64,000 nt of DNA from Micrococcus sp023147585 (lineage in GTDB: Bacteria > Actinomycetota > Actinomycetes > Actinomycetales > Micrococcaceae), in assembly GCF_044872765.1 (NCBI RefSeq), contig NZ_CP085253.1, positions 1,984,001 through 2,048,000 of the forward strand, written 5' to 3'. Below are positions 11,682-20,636 of the stretch, in pieces. The notes beneath the pieces were generated by a model. The model saw nothing but the letters and a program-made list of their open reading frames with translations. It searched no databases and was not told where the DNA came from. Within the stretch, counting starts at the first letter, position 1. The number at the start of each line of letters is the position of its first letter. A program made the position numbers and the translations under genes.

Positions 11682-13058
11682 ATGGCGCAGGCCCATCCCG
11701 GAGACGCAGAGCTGCATACGAACACGACGGCGATGGCCGCCATCCGCAACGACGATCCCCGCCCTCCCGCGCGGTGGCGCATGCTGGTGTACTCGGCGAT
11801 CGGCGTCTTCATGTTCTTCGTGCCGATCACCATCGACGGGGTCAGCACCATCCCCCTCGACCACATGGTGACCTGGGTCCGCAGGATCCTGGGACCGGCC
11901 GAGCGCTTCGTGGGCCTGGCCATCATCGCGGCCGGCGCGGTGTACCCGTTCGCGACCGGCCGGTGGCGCCAGGGCCCCATGCGGATGACCTTCGCCTTCC
12001 TCGCGGTGCTGGGCTTCGTCACCGCGAGCATGGTGGTGTTCGGCTTCGGCCCGAGCTGGATCCTGGACAAGGCCATCGGCCCGTTCCTGCTGGACAAGCT
12101 CGTGGTCCCGGTCGGGCTGATCGTGCCCATCGGCTCCGTCTTCCTCGCCCTGGTCATCGGATACGGACTCATGGAGTTCGTGGGCGTGTACCTGCGCCCG
12201 GCCATGCGGCCGATCTGGAAGGTGCCCGGCCGTGCGGCCGTGGACGCCGTGGCCTCGTTCGTGGGCAGCTACGCCCTCGGACTGCTTCTGACGAACCGCA
12301 TGTACCGCGGCGGCCGGTACACGGCGAAGGAGGCGGCCATCATCGCCGTCGGCTTCTCCACGGTGTCCGCGACCTTCATGGTGATCGTGGCCCGCACGCT
12401 CGGTCTCATGGACGTGTGGCTCTGGTACTTCTTCGGCACCCTCGTGGTGACATTCCTCGTCACCGCCATCACCGTGCGCATCCCCCCGCTGAGCCGCATC
12501 CCGGACGAGGTCCACCCCGGCGTCGAGCACCATCCGGAGCAGCCCGTCACGGCCGACCGCTTCAGCGTCGCGCGCCGGGCCGCGGAGCAGACGCTCGCCG
12601 AGGCTCCGTCGCTGGGGCGCAATGTGTGGCTCAACTTCCGCGACGGTCTCGTGATGGTCATGCAGATCCTGCCGTCCATCATGTCCGTGGGCCTGATCGC
12701 GCTGCTGCTGGCCACCCATACCCCGGTCTTCACGTGGGTGGGCTACCTCTTCTTCCCGCTCTTCGCCCTCCTCGGCTTCTCGGACCCGGGCCTGTTGGCC
12801 ACGGCGTCCGCCACCTCCATCGCCGAGATGTTCATCCCGGCCACCATGGCGGCGGGCCACGAGGACTTCGTGGCGCGCTTCGTGATCGGTGTGATCTGCG
12901 TGTCCGCGATCATCTTCTTCTCGGCGGTGGTCCCGGCCATCCTCGCCACGGACATCCCCGTGAAGCTCTGGCACCTCGTGGTCGTCTGGGCGGAGCGTGT
13001 GATCCTCACGATCCTGCTCGCCACCCCGGTGGCCCATCTCGTCGCCGCCCTGACCTGA
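11682..13058 (+). CDS. YjiH/Gate-domain membrane transporter of the hut operon
   Basis: A 458-residue polytopic membrane protein with about ten hydrophobic segments, beginning MLVYSAIGVFMFFVPITIDG. It resembles the YjiH family with nucleoside-recognition (Gate) domains: PSIMSVGLIALLLATHTPVF and the late FVIGVICVSAIIFFSAVVP segment. These proteins are usually annotated only as membrane proteins. Its position between hutU and hutI, with 97 and 56 bases of spacing, suggests it imports histidine or urocanate; this is inference from context. GAAAGGA lies eight bases before the ATG. Confidence 0.85.
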   Translation: MAQAHPGDAELHTNTTAMAAIRNDDPRPPARWRMLVYSAIGVFMFFVPITIDGVSTIPLDHMVTWVRRILGPAERFVGLAIIAAGAVYPFATGRWRQGPMRMTFAFLAVLGFVTASMVVFGFGPSWILDKAIGPFLLDKLVVPVGLIVPIGSVFLALVIGYGLMEFVGVYLRPAMRPIWKVPGRAAVDAVASFVGSYALGLLLTNRMYRGGRYTAKEAAIIAVGFSTVSATFMVIVARTLGLMDVWLWYFFGTLVVTFLVTAITVRIPPLSRIPDEVHPGVEHHPEQPVTADRFSVARRAAEQTLAEAPSLGRNVWLNFRDGLVMVMQILPSIMSVGLIALLLATHTPVFTWVGYLFFPLFALLGFSDPGLLATASATSIAEMFIPATMAAGHEDFVARFVIGVICVSAIIFFSAVVPAILATDIPVKLWHLVVVWAERVILTILLATPVAHLVAALT

Positions 13059-13114
13059 CATCCTGGGAACGTCGCTCCTCCGTCTCCCTCGCCCGCCCGC
13101 TCCGAAAGGCCCCC

Positions 13115-14320
13115 ATGCGCTCCACGCTCCTCACCGACATCGCCGAGCTGACCACCGTCGACCCCGAGGGCCGGGTCCTGGCGGACGCCGCCGTCGTGGT
13201 GGAGGACGAGCGGATCGCGTGGATCGGCGCCGCCGCCGAGGCCCCCGGGGCCGACGAGCGCGTGTCCGTGGGCGGGCGTGCCGTGCTGCCCGGCTGGGTG
13301 GACTCGCACACCCACCTCGTGTTCGACGGCGACCGCTCGGCCGAGTTCGAGGCCCGCATGGCCGGGGAGTCCTACGCCGCCGGCGGCATCGGCGTGACCA
13401 CGTCGGCCACGCGGGAGGCCTCCGACGAGCGTCTGCGCGCACTGGTCGCCGGGCGTGTGGCGGACGCCGTCGCCGGCGGCACCACCTACCTCGAGACGAA
13501 GACCGGCTACGGCCTCTCCGTCCAGGAGGAGGCCCGTCACGCGCGCCTGCTCTCGGAGCTGAAGGCCGAGGGGCAGATCGACGAGGTGACGTTCCTCGGC
13601 GCCCACCTGGTGCCGAAGGGCCGCGAGGCGGAGGACTACCTCGACGACGTCGTCGGCCCCATGCTGGACGCCGTGCGCGAGCACGTGGGCTGGATCGACG
13701 TCTTCTGCGACAAGGGCGCCTTCGACGCCGCGCAGACCCGCCGCGTGCTCGAGGCGGGCACCGCCGCGGGCCTGCGCGTGCGCCTGCACGGCAACCAGAT
13801 CGAGGAGGGCCCCGGCGTCGGCCTGGCCGTCGAGTTCGGCGCCGCCTCCGTGGACCACGTGAACTTCCTCGCCGACGCGGACGTCGAGGCGCTGGCCGGC
13901 ACGTGGGGCGACTGGGACCGCGCGTCGGCCGCCGGCACCCCCGGCACCGTGGCCGGCTGCCTGCCCGCGTGCGACCTCTCCACCCGCGCCCCCCTGGCCC
14001 CGGCCCGCCGCCTGCTGGACGCCGGGATCGAGATCGCGCTGGCCTCCAACTGCAACCCCGGCACGAGCTACACCACGTCCATGAACTTCAACGTGGCCAC
14101 CGCGGTGCTGCAGATGGGCCTCACGCTGGCCGAGGCGCTGCGGGCCGCGACGCTCGGCGGCGCGATCGGTCTGCGCGCGCAGGACCGCGTGGGCAGCCTC
14201 GAGGTCGGCAAGCGCGCGGACCTCCACGTGCTCGACGCCCCCGCCGCCATCCACCTCGCCTACCGCCCCGGCATGCCGCTCACCCACGCGGTGTGGCGGG
14301 CCGGCCGGCGCGTCGTCTGA
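13115..14320 (+). CDS. hutI: Imidazolonepropionase
   Basis: A 401-residue zinc amidohydrolase, the family's normal length, that opens imidazolone propionate to formiminoglutamate. The metal-binding HxH is His65/His67 in GWVDSHTHLVFDG. VTFLGAHLVPKG, RLHGNQIEE and LASNCNPGTSYTTSM are the remaining family signatures. The start at 13115 has GAAAGG upstream. It is the third gene of the hut operon. Confidence 0.97.
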   Translation: MRSTLLTDIAELTTVDPEGRVLADAAVVVEDERIAWIGAAAEAPGADERVSVGGRAVLPGWVDSHTHLVFDGDRSAEFEARMAGESYAAGGIGVTTSATREASDERLRALVAGRVADAVAGGTTYLETKTGYGLSVQEEARHARLLSELKAEGQIDEVTFLGAHLVPKGREAEDYLDDVVGPMLDAVREHVGWIDVFCDKGAFDAAQTRRVLEAGTAAGLRVRLHGNQIEEGPGVGLAVEFGAASVDHVNFLADADVEALAGTWGDWDRASAAGTPGTVAGCLPACDLSTRAPLAPARRLLDAGIEIALASNCNPGTSYTTSMNFNVATAVLQMGLTLAEALRAATLGGAIGLRAQDRVGSLEVGKRADLHVLDAPAAIHLAYRPGMPLTHAVWRAGRRVV

Positions 14321-14436
14321 GGTCGCCCACCCCGTACGATCACCGCCGGGACCACCCGCCCGGTGACGCCCGACGTCGGACACACCCGCCCGGCGTCGGG
14401 CCCGACCCACCCCACCACCCGAGGAGCGCACCGCCC

Positions 14437-16050
14437 ATGACCACCCCTCCCGCCACCGTCACGCTCGGCACGTCCGGGGCCACCCTGGACGACGTCGTCG
14501 CCGTGGCCCGCCACGACGCCCGCGTGGTGCTCGCCGACGACGTCCTCGAGACCGTCGGCGCGGTGCGCCGCCACGTCCAGGCACTGGCCGAGGCCGAGAC
14601 CCCCACCTACGGCGTCTCCACCGGCTTCGGCGCACTCGCGGACAAGCACATCCCGCTCGAGTCCCGCGCGCAGCTGCAGAAGTCGCTGATCCGCTCCCAC
14701 GCCGCCGGCATGGGCCCCGTGGTGGAGCGTGAGGTCATCCGCGCGCTGATGTTCCTGCGCGCCACCACGCTGGCCTCCGGCCGCACGGGTGTGCGCCCCG
14801 TGGTCGTGGAGACCTTCGTGGCCATGCTCAACGCGGGCATCACCCCGGGCGTGCGCGAGTTCGGCTCGCTCGGCTGCTCGGGCGATCTGGCCCCGCTGTC
14901 CCACGTGGCGCTCGCGCTCATGGGCGAGGGCGACGTCGTCGGGGAGGACGGCGCGCTGCGTCCGGCCGGCGAGGCGCTCGCCGAGGCCGGGATCGAGCCG
15001 GTCGAGCTGCGGGAGAAGGAGGGCCTGGCCCTCGTCAACGGCACCGAGGGCATGCTCGGCATGCTGATCCTCGCGCTGGCCGACCTCGAGGAGCTCGCCG
15101 ATACCGTGGACCTCACCGCCGCGATGTCCGTGGAGGCCCTGCTCGGCACCGACCGCGTGTTCGTGCCCGAGCTGCACGCCCCGCTGCGCCCGCACCCCGG
15201 CCAGGCCGCCTCGGCGGACCGCATGCTGAAGATCCTCGCCGGCTCGCCGATTGTGGCGAGCCACCGCGTGGGCGACTCCCGCGTGCAGGACGCCTACTCG
15301 CTGCGCTGCGCCCCCCAGGTGGCCGGCGGCCTGCGCGACACCCTCGCGTACGTCACGTCCGTGGCCGAGCGCGAGCTCGCCGCGACCATCGACAACCCGG
15401 TGGTGCTCGACGACGGCCGCGTCTCCTCGAACGGCAACTTCCACGGCGCCCCGATCGCCTACGTGCTGGACTTCCTGGCGATCCCGGTGGCCGACGTCGC
15501 CAGCATGTCCGAGCGCCGCACCGACCGCATGCTGGACCCGGCCCGCTCGCACGGGCTGCCCGCGTTCCTCGTGGACGACCCGGGCGTGGACTCCGGCATG
15601 ATGATCGCCCAGTACACGCAGGCCGGGCTCGTCTCGGACATGAAGCGTCTGGCCGTGCCCGCGTCCGTGGACTCCATCCCGTCCTCCGCGATGCAGGAGG
15701 ACCACGTCTCCATGGGCTGGCACGCCGCCCGCAAGCTGCGCTCGGCCGTGGAGAACTTCCGGCGCGTGCTCGCCGTCGAGCTCGTGGCCGCCGCCCGCGC
15801 GATCGAGCTGCGCGCCCCGCTGCAGCCCTCCGCCGCGACCGGCGCCGCCGTCCGCGTGATCCGCGAGGCCGGCGTCCCCGGCCCCGGCCCGGACCAGTAC
15901 ATGGCCCCGCAGCTGGCCGCCGCTGAGCAGGCCCTGCGCGACGGGTCCGTGCTGAAGGCGGTGGCGGGGGTGCTCGCGGGCGTGTCCGCCGACGCCGAGC
16001 CGCAGGACCTGGCCGAGGAGCCCGAGGGCGCCGAGGCCGAGGGGCACTGA
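14437..16050 (+). CDS. hutH: Histidine ammonia-lyase
   Basis: A 537-residue lyase that removes ammonia from histidine to give urocanate, the first step of the pathway. The MIO prosthetic group forms from three residues that are usually Ala-Ser-Gly; here they are Cys147-Ser148-Gly149 in GSLGCSGDLAPLSH. The Ser-Gly required for cyclisation is intact, and a Cys at the first position is known in other actinobacterial HutH proteins. YGVSTGFGALADK and the late PSSAMQEDHVSMG are conserved active-site blocks. GAGGAG lies about twelve bases before the ATG. The C-terminal 20 residues are acidic and non-conserved. Confidence 0.96.
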   Translation: MTTPPATVTLGTSGATLDDVVAVARHDARVVLADDVLETVGAVRRHVQALAEAETPTYGVSTGFGALADKHIPLESRAQLQKSLIRSHAAGMGPVVEREVIRALMFLRATTLASGRTGVRPVVVETFVAMLNAGITPGVREFGSLGCSGDLAPLSHVALALMGEGDVVGEDGALRPAGEALAEAGIEPVELREKEGLALVNGTEGMLGMLILALADLEELADTVDLTAAMSVEALLGTDRVFVPELHAPLRPHPGQAASADRMLKILAGSPIVASHRVGDSRVQDAYSLRCAPQVAGGLRDTLAYVTSVAERELAATIDNPVVLDDGRVSSNGNFHGAPIAYVLDFLAIPVADVASMSERRTDRMLDPARSHGLPAFLVDDPGVDSGMMIAQYTQAGLVSDMKRLAVPASVDSIPSSAMQEDHVSMGWHAARKLRSAVENFRRVLAVELVAAARAIELRAPLQPSAATGAAVRVIREAGVPGPGPDQYMAPQLAAAEQALRDGSVLKAVAGVLAGVSADAEPQDLAEEPEGAEAEGH

Positions 16051-16071
16051 CGCCGCAGAGTGCTCAGACGC

Positions 16072-16134
16072 CACAGAGTGGTCACGACATGCCGCGTCCG
16101 TCTGCACGAGGCGGCGTGTCGTGACCACTCTGTG
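16072..16134. terminator. 24-bp hairpin after hutH
   Basis: Arms 16072-16095 and 16111-16134 pair at 23 of 24 positions, the exception being able to form G-U. It lies between the convergent hutH and MFS genes and probably ends the hut operon. No T-tract follows. Confidence 0.7.
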
Positions 16135-16176
16135 TGTGGAGGGGTCTGTGTGTGGAGGGGTCTGTGTGTGGAGGGG
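16129..16176. repeat. Three perfect tandem copies of a 16-bp unit
   Basis: TCTGTGTGTGGAGGGG occurs three times in a row, the first overlapping the right arm of the hutH hairpin. Such short arrays vary in copy number by slippage; no coding role. Confidence 0.75.
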
Positions 16177-16208
16177 GCGGCCTGCGGGTCGGGCCCGGTC
16201 ACCCCGGC

Positions 16209-17519
16209 TCAGGCCGCCAGGTCCACGTCCTTCGTCTCCTTCATGAACAGGCCGGTCAACCCGGTGAGGCCGCCGACCACCATGAGGTAGATCGGGAACG
16301 CGCTGGTCCAGCCCTGCGCCGTCAGCCACGTGATCAGGTACGGCGCCGTGCCGCCGAAGATCGCGGTGGCCAGCGAGAGCATGGTGGCCACGCCCCTGGC
16401 GCGCACCGCCGTGGGCAGCACCTCGGACCAGACGGCGCCGTTGACGCCGAACAGCAGCGCCACGGCCAGCAGGGCGATGCTCTGCACGAGCACGAACGAG
16501 GCGAAGGTGCCGTCCAGCATGCCGAACAGCGGGAACGGCAGCAGCACGAAGAGCAGGCCGAAGGCGATGACCAGCGGACGGCGCCCGACCCGGTCACCCA
16601 GCAGGCCCGCCCCGAGGATGGCGGCCAGGAAGATCACCTGGGCCACGAGTGAGGCCGAGAGCGTGGTGGACTTGTCCATGTGATGGGCCACCTGCGCGTG
16701 CGTGGGCAGGTAGATCAACCACGTGTAGAACATCAGGGAGCCGCCCGCGGAGACCAGGAAGATCGTCAGCAGGCCGCGCCACACTGCGCCCGGCTCCCGA
16801 CGTGGGGCCTCGTCCGCGGTGGGCACCACCTGCTGCGCCGCCGTGAAGTGCTCCGACTCCGTCAGGCTCCGTCGCAGGTACAGCGCGTAGAGGCCGAGGA
16901 CGCCGCCGATGCCGAACGCCACGCGCCAGCCCCAGGACGCCACCTGCTCGTGGGAGAGCAGCGTGTTGATGGCCAGACCCACGAGGGTCGCCAGGATCGT
17001 GCCCACCACCACGGACACCCACGACGTCGCCCCGAACAGCCCGCGCCGACCCTGCGGCGCGCGCTCCACGAGGTAGGTCACGGAGGTGCCCATCTCGCCT
17101 CCGTGCGCCAGGCCCTGCAGCAGGCGGGCGATGACGAGGATGACCGAGGCGAAGACGCCCACCGTGCCGTAGGTGGGGGTGACGGCGATGATCAGGCTGC
17201 CGAGCGCGGTGATCATCATCGCCGCGAAGAGGCTGCGCTTGCGGCCCACCCGGTCCGCGTAGGCGCCGAACACGTAGCCGCCGATGGGGCGGGCGACGAA
17301 GCCCACCGCGAAGACGGCCAGGGTCGCGAGCAGCCCGGAGGTGGGGTTGTCCGTGTGGAAGATCTGCGCCGCGAAGACCGGGGCGAAGATCGTGTAGACG
17401 TTCCAGTCGTACCACTCCAGCGCGTTGCCGAAGTTCACGGCCAGCATGTCCTTCAGGCTCCGGGGGCGGGCCTGGGGCACGGGAGTGGGCCGGGCCGCGC
17501 CGGTGGCCGCGGTGCTCAT
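16209..17519 (-). CDS. MHS-family MFS transporter
   Basis: A 436-residue, roughly twelve-helix proton symporter. The metabolite:H+ symporter subgroup is shown by NFGNALEWYDWNVYTIFAPV near residue 30 and the loop motif ADRVGRKRSLFA near residue 85. MHS members carry organic acids, betaines or aromatic acids; the substrate here is unknown. Its ATG overlaps the stop codon of the flavin-reductase gene by four bases (ATGA), so the two are translationally coupled and should serve one pathway. It converges on hutH. Confidence 0.9.
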   Translation of the reverse strand: MSTAATGAARPTPVPQARPRSLKDMLAVNFGNALEWYDWNVYTIFAPVFAAQIFHTDNPTSGLLATLAVFAVGFVARPIGGYVFGAYADRVGRKRSLFAAMMITALGSLIIAVTPTYGTVGVFASVILVIARLLQGLAHGGEMGTSVTYLVERAPQGRRGLFGATSWVSVVVGTILATLVGLAINTLLSHEQVASWGWRVAFGIGGVLGLYALYLRRSLTESEHFTAAQQVVPTADEAPRREPGAVWRGLLTIFLVSAGGSLMFYTWLIYLPTHAQVAHHMDKSTTLSASLVAQVIFLAAILGAGLLGDRVGRRPLVIAFGLLFVLLPFPLFGMLDGTFASFVLVQSIALLAVALLFGVNGAVWSEVLPTAVRARGVATMLSLATAIFGGTAPYLITWLTAQGWTSAFPIYLMVVGGLTGLTGLFMKETKDVDLAA

Positions 17520-18178
17520 GCCCGTCCCTCGAGGCCGGCCTGGGCGTCGCCGTCGGCGCCGGGCACCCGCATCTCGAAGGTCTCCCGCACCACGGTGTAG
17601 TCGAAGTAGCCCAGACGCGCGATCGGCTGGATGCGCGGGATGTCGATGCGGCCGTCGGCGGTGATGACGTCGTCGTCGATGTGGATGGTGTCCACGTGGG
17701 CGAAGACCACGTCGATGGTGCCGACGTTCGAGTCGCCCTTGATGCGGTGCGTCGAGTGGTAGCGGCACTCGAAGCGCACGGGGGACTCGGCGACCATCGG
17801 GATGGGGTGGTTGTCCGCGTAGACCTTGGTGACGCCGTGCTCCGCGATGCGGTCCCACTCGCTCTCGCCCGGCTCCAGGGCCATGGCGGAGACGTTGACG
17901 GCCTCGCGCAGGTCGTAGGTGGCCATGTTCCACACGAACCAGCCGGTCTGCTCCGCGTTGAGGACGGTGTCCTTGCGGCGTCCGTCCGGGTACTGGTTCG
18001 CGGAGAACATCACCATGGGCGGGTCGAAGGTGAGGTTCTGCCACTGGCTGTAGGGGGCGATGTTCTCCATGCCGTCCGGGCTGACGGAGGACAGCCAGCC
18101 GATGGGCCGCGGCACGGTGGAGCTCTTGAAGGGGGAGAAGGGCAGGGGGTTGGCGTCGTGCTGCGGGCGGTACTTCAT
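17516..18178 (-). CDS. Flavin reductase family protein
   Basis: A 220-residue FMN-binding split-barrel protein (flavin-reductase-like family). STVPRPIGWLSSVSPDG holds the flavin-binding core, and NLTFDPPMVMFSANQ and GWFVWNMATYDLREAVN follow. Such proteins reduce flavin with NAD(P)H for a partner monooxygenase, though some relatives have other roles. GGAGG lies four bases before ATG 18178; an upstream extension to 18229 lacks support. The coupled MFS gene and the divergent GntR regulator suggest a small uptake-and-oxidation unit. The flavin monooxygenases at 24-39 kb are candidate users of its product. Confidence 0.85.
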   Translation of the reverse strand: MKYRPQHDANPLPFSPFKSSTVPRPIGWLSSVSPDGMENIAPYSQWQNLTFDPPMVMFSANQYPDGRRKDTVLNAEQTGWFVWNMATYDLREAVNVSAMALEPGESEWDRIAEHGVTKVYADNHPIPMVAESPVRFECRYHSTHRIKGDSNVGTIDVVFAHVDTIHIDDDVITADGRIDIPRIQPIARLGYFDYTVVRETFEMRVPGADGDAQAGLEGRA

Positions 18179-18268
18179 GAGTCCTCCGTGTGATGGCGGT
18201 AACAGGATGTGGGTCACGCTACGCCGCATATTCCGGATATATCAAGCGGATGTGCGCAGATGACTGCC

Positions 18269-18274
18269 TAGGCT
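18269..18274 (+). promoter_or_regulatory. -10 hexamer TAGGCT of the GntR gene (leaderless)
   Basis: TAGGCT, then GGGCCC, then the ATG at 18281. No Shine-Dalgarno sequence is present, so the mRNA probably begins at the start codon. Confidence 0.55.
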
Positions 18275-18280
18275 GGGCCC

Positions 18281-18958
18281 ATGAACAAGTCGGAGGAGGC
18301 CTACGCCCGCCTGACGCAGAAGATCGAGACCGGGGAGCTGCCACCGGGCGCCGTCCTCAGCGAGGCGGCCCTCATCGCCGCCGCCGAGACGGGACGCACG
18401 CCCCTGCGCGAGGCCGTGCAGCGCCTCATCCGCGACCACTGGCTCCTGACCGGTGGGGGACGTGGCCTGCAGGTCCCCGCGATCTCCGTGGACGACCAGC
18501 TGGAGAGGCTGGAGGTGCGGCGGTCGCTCGAGGCGCTGGCCGTGGGACTGGCCTGCGCGCGGGCGGGCGAGGAGCAGCTGGCCGCCGTCGCGGCCCACGT
18601 GCGGCACCTGCGCACGGTGGAGGACCTGCCGGCGTACGTCGCCGCCGTCGGGCGCTCGCACGAACTCCTGCGCACGATCGCGAACAACCGCTATCTCGCC
18701 GATTCCCTGGTCCCGCTCCAGGGGCTCTCCCGGCGGTTCTGGCTCGCCACCACGAAGGGTCTGCCCGACGAGGTCGAACGCGGCCGGGCGTTCTACGTCC
18801 CGGCGCTGGAGGCGGTGACCCGGAGGGACTCGGCGGGAGCCCGGGCCGGGGTGCTGGCCCTGCACGACTTCCTGGCACGCTCAGCGCTGGACTACGCCGC
18901 CCGACGCGCGGCCCACGGCAGCGCCGAGCCCCCGGCCCCGTGGGCGGACCGACGCTGA
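18281..18958 (+). CDS. GntR-family regulator (FadR/FCD type)
   Basis: A 225-residue regulator. The winged helix (residues about 5-70) includes KIETGELPPGAVLSEAALIA and RTPLREAVQRLIRDHWLL. The all-helical C-terminal ligand domain (from about 78) begins ERLEVRRSLEALAVGLA, as in FCD-type members that sense small organic acids. It is divergent from the flavin-reductase/MFS pair, so local control of that pair is the natural guess. The 102-bp gap contains an AT-rich stretch (ATATTCCGGATATAT) that could be its operator or the divergent promoter. Confidence 0.88.
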   Translation: MNKSEEAYARLTQKIETGELPPGAVLSEAALIAAAETGRTPLREAVQRLIRDHWLLTGGGRGLQVPAISVDDQLERLEVRRSLEALAVGLACARAGEEQLAAVAAHVRHLRTVEDLPAYVAAVGRSHELLRTIANNRYLADSLVPLQGLSRRFWLATTKGLPDEVERGRAFYVPALEAVTRRDSAGARAGVLALHDFLARSALDYAARRAAHGSAEPPAPWADRR

Positions 18959-18996
18959 CGCGCGCGGCCCCCGCGCCTGAACGAGTCCCGGCCCGC

Positions 18997-20043
18997 TCAG
19001 GCCAGCAGCGACGCGTCCGTCCGGTGACGGCTGACGATCGCGTGGATCAGCCGGGCCGCGGCCTTCGCCGTGCGGCCGTCCACGTCCAGGGAGGGGTTGA
19101 GCTCCACGACGTCGGCCAGGGCCAGCTTCCCGGACTGGGTGGCCTCCAGCGTGCACGCGTGGATCACCTCGTACGGCACGCCGAAGCCGGCCGGTGCGCT
19201 CACCCCCGGGGCGACGGCGGCCGGCAGCACATCCAGGTCGATCGTCAGGTAGAGCACGTCCACGGCGTTGATGAACGAGCGCACCCAGCGGCGCACGCCG
19301 GTGACGTCGGCGGTCTGGGCCTGCTCGTCGGTCACCCACGTGACCCCGCGTTCGCGCGCGGTGTCGAACAGGACGCGGGTGTTGTTGGCCTCGCTGATGC
19401 CCACCACCGCGTAGGAGAGCTGATGCTCCGCCCCCTCGGCGTCGCGCAGCGCCTGCAGGAACGGGGTGCCGGAGCTGGGCCGCGGCGCCTCGCGCAGGTC
19501 GAAGTGCGCGTCCAGGTTGAGGATGCCCACGCGGGTGCCCGCACCCACGCGCGTGGAGCCGGTCAGGCCCGTGATCGAGGCGTAGGCGGTCTCGTGTCCG
19601 CCGCCGAGCACCACGGCCAGGTCGTGGGCGTTCAGCAGCCCGCTGACCACCGTGCCCAGCTCGGCCTGGCCCGCCTCGAGCTCGCCCGGGGCGTCGTCGT
19701 CACCGCGGTCCACGGACACGTCGCCCGCGTCCACGAGCGCGCCCGTGCCCTCGAGGTACGCGAGCGAGGCGAGCGCACCGCGCAGCGCCTCCGGGCCGTC
19801 CTCGGCGCCCACGCGGCCGTGGTTGCGGCGCACGCCCTCGTCCGAGGCGAAGCCGACGAGCGCCGTGGACCGCGCGCCCGACGTCGGGGCGCCGGCGCCG
19901 GGGTGGCGCTGCGTCGTCGTGGGCTCACCGTGGCCGGCGGCGGGGCGGACGACCTGGTGCCAGCGCAGGTGCTCGGGGGCGTCGCCGTCGGTGCGGCCGG
20001 TCCAGGTGGGGGAGAGGGAGGGGGAGGGGAGCTCGGAGGTCAT
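18997..20043 (-). CDS. hutG: Formimidoylglutamase (arginase/agmatinase fold)
   Basis: A 348-residue Mn2+ ureohydrolase. Metal-binding motifs are LGGGHETAYAS, LNLDAHFDLRE and LTIDLDVLPAA, in the family order. The position beside the hut genes and the HutG-like FGVPYEVIHACTLEATQSG indicate cleavage of formiminoglutamate to glutamate and formamide, completing the pathway without HutF. It is separated from hutH by three genes and lies on the opposite strand, so it has its own promoter: TGGGAT six bases before the ATG at 20043 fits a leaderless start. Confidence 0.93.
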   Translation of the reverse strand: MTSELPSPSLSPTWTGRTDGDAPEHLRWHQVVRPAAGHGEPTTTQRHPGAGAPTSGARSTALVGFASDEGVRRNHGRVGAEDGPEALRGALASLAYLEGTGALVDAGDVSVDRGDDDAPGELEAGQAELGTVVSGLLNAHDLAVVLGGGHETAYASITGLTGSTRVGAGTRVGILNLDAHFDLREAPRPSSGTPFLQALRDAEGAEHQLSYAVVGISEANNTRVLFDTARERGVTWVTDEQAQTADVTGVRRWVRSFINAVDVLYLTIDLDVLPAAVAPGVSAPAGFGVPYEVIHACTLEATQSGKLALADVVELNPSLDVDGRTAKAAARLIHAIVSRHRTDASLLA

Positions 20044-20117
20044 GGGCCCATCCCACGCCATCGACGGGCGGGTGCGCAACGAGGGCCGGACGACGCCCGA
20101 CATGGGGCGTCGTCCGC

Positions 20118-20633
20118 CTAGCGGTCGAGTTCCTGGCGCCGCGAGCTGATCACGCCGGTGACGAAGCCGGCGAGGTTGAGCCCGCCGTGGAAGCGGGCGT
20201 GCTCGATCTTCACGCAGCGGTCCATCACGATCTCCAGGCCCGCGGCCTCGGCCTGACGCGCGGCGTCCTCGTTCCAGATGCCCAGCTGCAGCCACACGGT
20301 CCTCGCGCCCACGTCGTGGGCCTCCTCCACGACGCCAGGGGTGTCCCCCGCCTTGCGGAACACCTCCACGAGGTCCGGCACCACGGGCAGGTCCGCCAGC
20401 GACGCGTAGACCTGGTGGCCGAGGATCTCCTTGCCGGCTTCGGCGAGCACGGGGTTCACGAAGTAGACGTCGAACGTGGTCGAGCTCAGCAGGTACGTGG
20501 CCACGAAGTAGGACGCGCGCTCGGGCTTGTCCGAGGCGCCGACGATCGCGATCGAGCGGGTGCGCCGCAGGATCGCCAGGCGCTCGGGGGCGCTGGGGCC
20601 GGTCCAGGTCCGCTCGGGGTGGGTGGTGCTCAT
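20118..20633 (-). CDS. CoA-binding domain protein (YccU-like)
   Basis: A 171-residue single Rossmann-fold CoA-binding protein. SIAIVGASDKPERASYFVATY is close to the family's dinucleotide/CoA-binding loop, and VVPDLVEVFRK and KIEHARFHGGLNLAG are typical. Function is unknown; relatives resemble the N-terminal domain of succinyl-CoA synthetase. It starts three bases after the metY stop codon, so the two form an operon. Confidence 0.9.
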   Translation of the reverse strand: MSTTHPERTWTGPSAPERLAILRRTRSIAIVGASDKPERASYFVATYLLSSTTFDVYFVNPVLAEAGKEILGHQVYASLADLPVVPDLVEVFRKAGDTPGVVEEAHDVGARTVWLQLGIWNEDAARQAEAAGLEIVMDRCVKIEHARFHGGLNLAGFVTGVISSRRQELDR

Positions 20634-20636
20634 GGC

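Noticed and set aside
16129..16176. Tandem 16-bp repeats as a CRISPR-like array
   Set aside because: The copies are directly adjacent, with no spacers and no cas genes nearby.
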